Shown: in pieces, positions 32,731 through 40,338 of the stretch
Position numbering within the stretch: the stretch's first letter is position 1
Layout: each line of letters starts with the position of its first letter
DNA from: Schoenoplectus triqueter
Lineage: Eukaryota; Streptophyta; Magnoliopsida; Poales; Cyperaceae
Direction of reading: 5' to 3'
Length of the DNA: 40,338 bases
Assembly: GCA_964058805.1 (NCBI GenBank)
Contig: CAXKVV010002012.1
Location: 1-40,338, forward strand
Notes under the pieces: model-generated
Seen by the model: the letters and a program-made list of their open reading frames with translations, nothing else
Told to the model about the DNA's origin: nothing
Database searches by the model: none
Program-made: the position numbers and the translations under genes

Positions 32731-32870
32731 GTTCGAAAGAAGGTAAGAATTTAGAGAGAAGAAAAGAGCGATTGAAGAAAGACTGAAAGAGGGTAGAATT
32801 AAGAAAGAAAGAGAGAGACTTCAAAGCAAAAGTTGATCACTTTACGTGAATACGAAGACTAATTGGGGGC
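32731..32870 (-). promoter_or_regulatory. Pyrimidine-rich 5' leader/promoter region of the eIF2-alpha-like gene
   Basis: On the minus strand the sequence before the ATG is CT-rich (AGTCTCTCTCTTTCTTTC), typical of plant leaders of translation-factor genes. Its survival suggests the gene could still be transcribed. The transcription start cannot be fixed. Confidence 0.4.
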
Positions 32871-32957
32871 GAAGGAAAGTGGTGGTGCGTTCTTTTTTCT
32901 TTGAAATAAGCCGGGACCTACTTAATTAAAAGGACTGGCTCTGTCTGTATAATATAC

Positions 32958-33064
32958 GCCTTTAAAGAAAATAAAAGAAAAAAAGAAAAGAAAAGAAAAA
33001 AAGAAAAGAAAAGAAAAAAAAACAACACAGAATGTTGTGAAACATTTTCTCAAAAAGAAAGAAA
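32958..33064. repeat. AAAG-rich simple repeat
   Basis: Interrupted AAAGAAAAG units, low complexity. Confidence 0.75.
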
Positions 33065-33172
33065 GAAAATTCTGGAAAAGAAAAACAAGACAAACTGTTT
33101 GCGAAGCTCCTGAGCGAGTTACAAGGGAAAAACGGCGGAAAAAAGCCCTTTTTTTTTGATAAAATTACAAAA

Positions 33173-33683
33173 TCTATATCTATTAAGAATTGAAGAATTT
33201 ATTTTTTATCATGATCTCTCAATTAGATGAATAATATCTATTTTTAATTGATCAAATATATATAATCGTATCCATTGATTCCCTCTTTCTCTCCATTTCT
33301 TCTCATCTATATTATTATTTTCATTTATGCACATAATTTACAATTAGAATACTCGATATCTTTCTATTTATGTTATGATATAAAAAAATGATTTAAGACT
33401 TAAGGTATACACTATGATTAGCAATTTTGTACATATTTGATAAGAAATTAATGGTGATAATATATGTCAGAATAATTCACTTTTCTTACCAATAACATCA
33501 TAAATCATTAACTCATATTGTACAGAAAATCCCATCCAAGATTAGATCTAATTTTTATTATAGGTTTTCTCTATAATTTGGTGAATTTATAATTTAATAT
33601 TCGTTCAATGTGATTTTTTTTATCTTATAATATTTTCATGTTTAAATAAAAAAGTTCGCTGCAACGCGCGGGTATATTGCTAG
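33173..33683 (+). mobile_element. Non-autonomous Helitron 1
   Basis: 511 bp. Starts TCTATATCTATTAAG after host A and ends GCAACGCGCGGGTATATTGC then TAG before host T, i.e. 5'-TC...CTAG-3' between A and T as expected for Helitrons. The 3' 150 bp match Helitron 2 in reverse orientation. No Rep/helicase coding. Confidence 0.75.
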
Positions 33684-33829
33684 TAATTTCTAAACTATAT
33701 AAGAGCTCTTACAAAATATAAACTATACAATTATATCACGTTTCTTAACACCTCCTAAATTGATACATAGATATTTATCATGTCCAACTTTAAATATAAG
33801 TTTTATACAACTCTTATATATATATATAT

Positions 33830-33865
<36 letters not shown>

Positions 33866-33871
<6 letters not shown>

Positions 33872-34309
33872 AATCTACCGTGGGCTTAATCTCACGGAAG
33901 ACCTCCATGAGCTTAAGCTCATGGAAGACCTTCGTGAGCTTAGCTCAAAAAATATATCAAATGATCTCCAAATTTTGATTTTTTCAATCTCATTAAATTC
34001 TTCATATTGAAATCTTGTGGAGTACAAAAATTTGTAATGTTTCAAATTTTCTAAGTCTCTCTTTTTAATTTTTGAAAATCAGCTCCAAAAATAATAATAA
34101 AATATTTAATATTTGTAAATTATTTTAAAAAATTAAAAAGAGCGACTTAGAAAACTCGAAACATCCCAAATTTTTTTACCCCATAAGATTTCAATATGAA
34201 GAATTTAATGAGATTGAAAAATCAAAATTTGGAGATCATTTGATATATATTTTTGAGCTAAGCTCGCGGAGGTCTTCCGTGAGCTTAAGCTCACGGTAGA
34301 TTTACTCTC
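33866..34309. mobile_element. Foldback element F9
   Basis: Same family as F1. Left GAGTAAATCTACCGTGGGCT, right reversed GAGTAAATCTACCGTGAGCT, both followed by CTCACGGAAGACCTCC. The left arm has an extra internal duplication of the AAGCTCA-TGGAAGACC module. Preceded by (TA)n(GATA)(GA)n and followed by (CT)n(TA)n. Confidence 0.86.
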
Positions 34310-34460
34310 TCTCTCTCTCTATATATATATACGTACTAATTGTTCATAAAATCTTACATACTTATACTTTAGATTAATTACTTTTCTTCGACTTCTCGCA
34401 CTGAGTAGTCCACTTTTATATATTTTGCTCTTATATAATTGTTACATAGTTTAGGGACTA

Positions 34461-34928
34461 CTAGCTATATACCCGCGCGTTGCAGCAGACTTTTTTATTT
34501 AAACATTAAAATATTATAAGATAAAAAAATCACATTTATCTAATATTAAATTATAAATTCACCAAATTATAGAGAAAACATATAATAAAGACTATATTTA
34601 ATCTTGGATGAGATTTTTGCACAATATGAGTTAATGATTCATGATTTTTATGGAAAGAAAAGTAAATTATTCTAACATATATTATCACCATTAATTCCTT
34701 ACCAATATGCACAAAGTTGCTAAATAAAAAATAAAAAATATGGAAATAATAGTATATAAGGGAAAGAAATGGAGAGAAAGAGGGGATCAATGGACGCGAT
34801 CACATACGTTCAATCAACCAACAATAAATATTATCCGTCTAATTGAGGGATAAAATGGGTATAATAAAAATTTACAATGACAAAAAATGGACCCTCCAAT
34901 CCTTAGATGCTTTATATAATAGTATAGA
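34461..34928 (-). mobile_element. Non-autonomous Helitron 2
   Basis: 468 bp on the minus strand. 5' end TCTATACTATTATATAAAGC preceded by A; 3' end CGCGCGGGTATATAGCTAG followed by T. Its 3' region matches Helitron 1. Together they form an inverted pair around F9. Confidence 0.78.
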
Positions 34929-35006
34929 TTATATAATTTTATCACATAGTAGAGAAAGTGATGTAAATATATAATTTAAGGACTATTAGGTGATAAAATC
35001 ACATAA

Positions 35007-35353
35007 TCTATACTATTATATAAAGTAGCTAGAAATTGGACGGGTTCATTTTTTGTTATTTCTTTTAAATTTTTTATATCCCAAAATACTCCTCATCTAA
35101 TGATTTACATTAATTTTGACTAATCAGAGCATCCATTATTCTATATTTCTCTCAATTTCTTTGCCATATAAGAGGAAGAGAATTAAAGGTTGAGAGAAAT
35201 CATACGAGATTATATCTGATATAACATATGTAATTGACCTTGTAATTTATCTTACATTTATTGATCTTTTTCATATTAAAATGACGTACATATTATCATG
35301 TGATATTTTTATATCTAAATAAAAAAATCGCTGCAACACACAGGTACATCTAG
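35007..35353 (+). mobile_element. Non-autonomous Helitron 3
   Basis: 347 bp. 5' end TCTATACTATTATATAAAGT after A; 3' end CTGCAACACACAGGTACATC then TAG before T. The 5' end is nearly identical to Helitron 2, but the 3' stem is altered (ACACACAGG for ACGCGCGGG). Confidence 0.75.
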
Positions 35354-35859
35354 TAGTCTCTAAACTATGTAATATTTTTTAGTAAAAAGATGAGAGTCTA
35401 ATTTTCAAATTTCATTTTGTGTCTATATAAACTGAAATTCATAATTTTTTAGAGTTCATTCTAATTAATTATCATTTGAGTTATTAAGCCATTTACATTA
35501 TGAAATAATTACATAAGAGCTCTCAAAAAATTTAAACTATATAACTACATCACTTTTCTCAAGTATCACAACACATGATCCGACCTGATTGAACTCTTGA
35601 TTTCATCTCGTACTCACCTAAAGGGCACATATCTCATATCTGAACAACGACAAGGAGATATCTACTGGATCTTGGAGTAGTACACAAGGGGTTGGATCAG
35701 TGAAGTCATGCACTGAGACTCAGGAGGGGGTGTACTGGAGTAAATATTATCTTGATTTATTAACAAAAAAAAAACGATTTGTTGGGTTGTAAAACAATAA
35801 CAAATTTTATTGAACCTAACTATAAACTTTGAGATAAAACAACTAAGACGTTAGAAAAG
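35354..35859. other. Intergenic DNA with a PPT-like motif
   Basis: Contains AGGAGGGGGTGTACTGGAG near 35722, which resembles a polypurine tract followed by an LTR start, but no LTR pair was found. Confidence 0.3.
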
Positions 35860-35925
35860 CCATTTGTTTACAAGAGGTTGATTGGCAAGCTATTATATTT
35901 GACAATTATAAAGCCTGATATAGTG
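35860..35925 (+). pseudogene. Copia reverse-transcriptase scrap
   Basis: Reads PFVYKRLIGKLLYLTIIKPD then IV, matching the conserved Y-RLIGKL-YLT-T-PDI block at the end of the Copia reverse transcriptase. It stops abruptly where the hAT-like sequence begins, so the hAT probably inserted into it or replaced its continuation. Confidence 0.65.
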
Positions 35926-35929
35926 AAAT

Positions 35930-36100
35930 AAAATGTGGTTCATGTGGTCGTATATGCGGCCGCATATGCGTGTGCGGATAAGACACCGTGATGAAGTTAA
36001 TATGCGTTCAATATTATGCAGACGAAATTATGCGGTCGTATATGCGGTACGCATAGGCAGATATGCGAACGCATAATATATCATGCGGACGCTCAGGCGG
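35930..36100. repeat. Subterminal ATATGCGG repeats of second hAT element
   Basis: Many copies of TATGCGG and CGCATA in both orientations (e.g. TATGCGGCCGCATATGCG), about 800 bp upstream of the hAT transposase gene. They look like the left subterminal region of that element. The exact TIR was not fixed. Confidence 0.6.
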
Positions 36101-36809
36101 AAATTTAATCCAAACAGTTTTTCTATTTATTCCTATCATATTTTTTATCGTCCGTTCTCTCTCCTCCTCTCCAGTGTCTCTTAGCCAGTTAACCTAGCCG
36201 CTCCTCTCTCTAAAAGCTTTATGCTCTCTCTCTCAAGTCTCAAAGCTTCAGAAAAAATCGAAAAAGAAAAGACCATAAGAGATCGGTAAGCACTAACAAT
36301 TTACAGGTACTGTCTTTGAGCCATTTTTCATTTTTTTAGATCGTATTCTTCATCTCTTTATTTATTGAGTCTCACGCATGCTATAAACGAAATTGATAGT
36401 TCGCAAATTGAGATAATTGCTATCGTGCAAATCTAGTCTGAGAGAATTGTTAATGCGCCTTTTCATTTTGTCAAATTGGCATGGCATCTGATTTGCTTAA
36501 TTTTTTTTGTCTATGTAATTTTGTGTATGTCTTCTTGAAAAGTATTTTTTGTCTTGATCTGGATGAACTTTTTTAAAAATAAAGGGGATAAATTCGTTTT
36601 TCAAAGGAATACTTCTATAAAAAAATGATATATTAATAAGTTTGATAAAGAAAGAGCTTTAGATAACAAATTCATTTTAGTGTCATACTGAGAGAATCAA
36701 TTTATCTAATTATTTCATAATTTCATGTAAGATAGTAAATTAAGACTGACTTAGAGGCTTTATGTTGCTCATGTTTTTTTATTGATTTTTTATCTTTTTA
36801 ATAGGGATC
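36101..36809 (+). other. Leader and intron of second hAT element
   Basis: CT-rich leader (36150-36240), a GT after AGATCG near 36285 as a possible donor, and a T-rich intron ending TTTTTAATAG before the ATG region. No other gene. Confidence 0.45.
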
Positions 36810-38810
36810 ATGTCAAGTTCTGGTTCTCAAGCAATTCAAACCTCAGAGTCAATTTCTTCAGAGCTGTTTAGACCAGCAAACTCATGTGATCCTAGTTGTA
36901 AGTATGGGAGACTGATTGATAAATATGATACTAATACAGTGAAATGTTTGTTGTGTAGCAAAATTACTAAAGGAGGGATAAATAAGTTCAAAATATATCT
37001 TACGGGGCTTTCTTATAATGTAGTAAAATATAGGAAAGCTGATGAAGAGGTGAAAAATCAAATAGAAGAATATTTGGATGTAATAAAAAAGAAGAAGGAA
37101 AACAAGAAGAGAGCTGCACAAGAGATAATAGTTGATGTCGATATAAATGGTGATGGTTCTAATGGTGGTGGTTCTGATGAGGAACAGGAGATGAAAAGTA
37201 AAAAGATACGACTAAAGAAGCCGATGAATTTGACTGGAGTAATTAAAGAAAAAAATGCCTTGGAAGCAACTAGTTATAAATGATTCCTATGGAAAGGATC
37301 AAAGGGATAAGGTCAATGATTATTTATCATTTTGGGCTTACAAACGTTCGATTTCATTCAATGCACTTGTTGATCCAGCATTTATTCGATTTCTGAAGCG
37401 GTCGGTCAGTATGGACAAGGGTACAAACCTCCAACTATGTATGAGTATCGTGTGCCACTATTGCAGAGGCAAGTTTCCAAAACCATGGATATTTTACAAC
37501 CTCATAAAGAAGTATGGATGAAAACTGGTTGCACGATCATGACAGATGCTTGGACTGATCGAAGAGGTAGAAGTCTAATGAATCTTTGTGTGAATAGTGA
37601 GCTTGGAACCATTTTTCTGAAGGTCGTTGATGCATCTTCTAAGTCTCATACAACAGAATATATACTAGAGTTTGTGGAAGATTGAGTAAAAGAAGTTGGA
37701 GAGGAGAATGTGCTTCAGGTCGTTACAGATAGTGCTGCAATAAATATGAAAGCTGATGAACTATTCATGGCAAAATACCCACGAATTTATTGGACTTCAT
37801 GTGCAGCACATAGCATTAATTTAATGTTGGAGAGCATCTCAAAGGAGCATGAGATCAGTGATGCAGTGAAACAAGCTAAGCAACTTACCAATTTTATCTA
37901 TAATCATCATCAGATATTGTCTTTAATGTGTGTTCATACAGAAAAAAAAGATATCGTGAGACCAGGAGCGACTAGGTTTGCAACTGCCTTTCTTACCCTA
38001 GAAAGCATCTTACAAAAGAAAACACAATTGCGTTGTTTCTTTCTATTAGATGAATATGCTGCTCTAATGCAACCTAGAAGGAGAAAAAAAATTGCTGACA
38101 AGGCTAGAAAGATGCAAGATGTTGCTATTTCCAATAATTTTTGGAAATCTATGACCCTTGCTACGAAAATCTTTTTGCCATTAGTTGTACTTCTTCGTAT
38201 TGTCGATGGGGAGGAGAAGCAACCTATGAGATTTATTTATGGAGGTTTAAAGGATGCAATGAAAGAAGTGAAGGAAACTTTTAAAAATAATGAGTCTGTG
38301 TTTAAGCCGTATGTAAAGGCAATCACTCAAGGTATGAAAGGAAGACTTGATACTGAACTTCATAGAGCAGCTTACTATGTCAATCCCTATTATTTTTATA
38401 GGGATTATGATGCAATCAAATCTGATCCACATATAATGGATGCCATATCCAATTGTGTGACATGATTTTATCCAGATCCTAAGGTTCAAGATATTATTTT
38501 AAGCGTCGAAATTCACAAATTTAAAGATGGAACTGGCCACTTTAGAAAAGACCAAGCAAAGCGGCAAAGAGAAAATAATGACAAGTTTTTTAACCCAAGT
38601 TTGAGTCAATATTTATCTTCTTTGTTATATAGTTTGAAGTTCCAATAATCCTTACTGATGGGTTATTTCTTTTCTTCTTTTTTTAGCTCATTGGTGGTCT
38701 CTCTATGGATCTAAAACTCCTTATCTATAGTCTATGGCAATTAAAATACTTAGTTTGACATGCAGTGCCTCTGGATGCGAAAGAACTTGGAGTGCATTTG
38801 AATGGGTGAT
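36810..38810 (+). pseudogene. hAT transposase (BED/DUF659 type), broken
   Basis: Block order is that of plant BED-hAT transposases. An N-terminal BED-like region (CLLCSKITKGGINKF, 36930-37070) has lost the His and final Cys ligands to Tyr. The DUF659/catalytic part follows (GCTIMTDAWTDRRGRSLMNL, VVTDSAAINMKADELFMAKY, WTSCAAHSINLMLE), and last, after an intron, a dimerisation piece (WWSLYGSKTPYL, CSASGCERTWSAFEW). Damage: frame changes near 37255-37283 and 37390-37400, in-frame stops at 37683, 38463 and 38718, and loss of the last part after 38810. No right-hand subterminal repeats were found, so the element is truncated. Confidence 0.88.
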
Positions 38811-39240
38811 GTTTCTTTCCTCTTTGAATATGCCTTTTCTATTTATCATATGAATACTTCAATTATAAAAAATATCTCAATTTACTGAGATCTTTTATCT
38901 CAAAGGAACGTTTCAGATTATCTTTAATAAATTTCAATCAAACCAACAAGTAACAATCACCGCAATAACTTCAAACATGACTCCAAATGAAACTCCAAGT
39001 CATTGACTAAGAGCAAAAATAATTAAATTAGAGATCTTGCTCTTGTGTGGTGTTGTTGGCACACGACAACAAATGAAGAATGAGAGAGATGCTAGCCCAA
39101 TCGCGGCTTAAGATCCTGGTGTTTGCATAACACACACCTCACAAACGTGGCTCACACCTCACAGCAGCCACACGACGAGATGCACAAACGAATCTACCAA
39201 GTGATGCACCAGAACAAAATCACGGAAGCACAAACCTTCA
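38811..39240 (-). mobile_element. Internal part of a retroelement (minus orientation), incomplete
   Basis: Lies between the cut hAT end and a primer-binding site. On the minus strand it reads as a leader (GTGCTTCCGTGATTTTG...) without coding domains. The left border and second LTR were not found. Confidence 0.35.
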
Positions 39241-39252
39241 GCTCTGATACCA
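39241..39252 (-). other. Primer-binding site (initiator tRNA-Met)
   Basis: The minus strand reads TGGTATCAGAGC, a 12-nt match to plant initiator tRNA-Met. It is preceded by CCAACAAC, which fits an LTR ending CA two bases upstream. Confidence 0.6.
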
Positions 39253-39254
39253 GT

Positions 39255-39610
39255 TGTTGGCTGGGAGCTCGAACACCCTAAACAGGACAAAGATCACCAC
39301 AAGGAGGACAATTAGCAATCCAAAGAGGTCGCGATGATGAAGATGCACAGTTAGGGTTTTGGTGCTACAGTAATCGCGAATCAGAGAACAAAGAGAAGAG
39401 AGAGTGATTTTGTCAAGAATGAGATACATCCCATTTTTCATTTTCTGTATTTATTAGAATCTTTATAAAATTATAAATAAGACCTACAAACTTCAATTAT
39501 TACAAATAACAAAAAAACAAATAGGATATAAAAAGCTTTAAACATGACCATTAGAGTCATAAGTAGAACAAAGAGGAATGAGAACAGGACACCTACCAAT
39601 AATGTCTATA
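39255..39610 (-). repeat. Possible LTR next to the PBS
   Basis: Begins TGTTGG on the plus strand (CCAACA end on the minus). On the minus strand an AT-rich TATA-like stretch near 39470 is followed by a CT-rich leader. The far end is a guess and no partner LTR is in the window. Confidence 0.3.
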
Positions 39611-39960
39611 ATTTTATATAGGATATCATGTCGATACTATTAAAACTTTAATCATAATAATTAATAGAGTGACTAAATCTGAATATATATTAAAATTTAT
39701 TAACTAAATTAGATGATTAAGATCAAGTATCAAATATTAATTTCATTGAATGAGCTGTCGAAAAATTTACTCTCAAAACAGTCTGAGGGAAAAGCACCCG
39801 GCCTTCGCTGGCTCAATCACTCGTATTAATTAAACTAATCGGGAACTGCATATATAAAAATATTTTTCAAAGTGTGAAACTGAAATCTGTATAAATTTAT
39901 ATTATCCACCTAATTAAATAAATTATATTTGATAGATAAGTTAGCCCAGTAAAATATCTA
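39611..39960. other. AT-rich intergenic DNA
   Basis: Nothing recognised. Confidence 0.4.
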
Positions 39961-40338
39961 AAACACACACGGTCCAAGAAAATTGTCCCTCTTTCTCTTT
40001 CATCCTTTTAATTAACCAAACACACTTCACGCTAACCTCCAATTTCTCTTCCGATCATCAATCGTCAACCCAGCTTTGAAGAATCGGTAAAAGAAATTCA
40101 AATCTGAAGACCCCTCAGTCGCATAAGCTGGAAAGGAAGGGAGATTCGGCGCAAATCGGACACAAGGTTTTTCTCTTCCAATTTTCGCCCAAAACCTCAA
40201 AAGCATCCACTCGGTTTGGGAAATCGCGTGATTATCGGATCGTCAGCTGCCGATGGATTCTCCAAACCAAACAACCGACATTGGCAAGCTCCTGTTCATA
40301 TCCATGAATAAAACCTAGATTAATCTGCTAGATTTCCT
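39961..40338 (+). promoter_or_regulatory. Probable 5' leader of a gene beyond the right edge
   Basis: C/T-rich, GC-richer sequence (CCCTCTTTCTCTTTCATCC, CTCCAATTTCTCTTCCG) followed by AAG|GTTTTTCTC near 40168 as a possible donor. An ATG at 40253 opens 21 codons (MDSPNQTTDIGKLLFISMNK then T) before a stop at 40316-40318. This could be an upstream ORF or the start of a first exon whose donor lies before the stop. The window ends too soon to tell. Confidence 0.35.

Noticed and set aside
39255..39610. Complete LTR retrotransposon at the hAT right flank
   Set aside because: A PBS and plausible LTR end are present, but no second LTR, PPT or TSD was found, so only a partial element is reported.

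Overview
The window is nuclear DNA of a flowering plant. The host genes have GT-AG introns and plant-type families: an RTE1/RTH-like protein, eIF2-alpha, an alpha-type Aurora kinase and an INO80C-like protein. The LTR elements carry primer-binding sites matching plant initiator tRNA-Met, and intergenic DNA is AT-rich and full of hAT, Helitron, Mutator-type and foldback elements. A monocot is possible, but nothing here proves it.

Layout. 1-5110: probable old LTR-retrotransposon DNA split by a non-autonomous hAT element (2241-4832, 8-bp target duplication). 5111-7800: AT- or GA-rich DNA with no gene seen. 7875-14860, minus strand: an RTE1/RTH-like gene with two coding exons and an inferred 5'UTR exon. 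Each of its two introns holds a copy (A, B) of one small LTR element. The copies lie in opposite orientation, each has identical LTRs and a perfect 5-bp duplication, and their central cargo differs. B carries a piece of a host cysteine synthase gene. 15344-17209: small foldback elements, a 500-bp TTA-rich tract and a 52-bp tandem duplication. 19123-19294, minus: a broken INO80C-like first exon. 19767-22627: seven different foldback elements end to end, separated by TA/GA microsatellite. 24395-24730: a Mutator-type MITE with a perfect 9-bp duplication and GC-rich nested hairpins. 24840-28280: a promoter-like stretch, an unidentified exon, another foldback and an Aurora kinase relic. 30020-32730, minus: an uninterrupted four-exon eIF2-alpha paralogue that has lost the regulatory phosphoserine and the kinase-docking motif. 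33173-35353: three short Helitrons around another foldback. 35860-38810: a Copia reverse-transcriptase scrap joined to a broken hAT transposase gene. 39241-40338: a retroelement primer site and what looks like the 5' leader of a gene beyond the right edge.

The intact host genes are the RTE1/RTH-like membrane protein (ethylene-receptor-related family) and the divergent eIF2-alpha. They share no operon-like logic. The strongest leads are the eIF2-alpha paralogue without its stress-switch residue, the LTR family with exchangeable cargo inside the RTH-like gene, and the seven-unit foldback array. Alignments were made by eye and family assignments rest on recalled conserved motifs, not on database searches.
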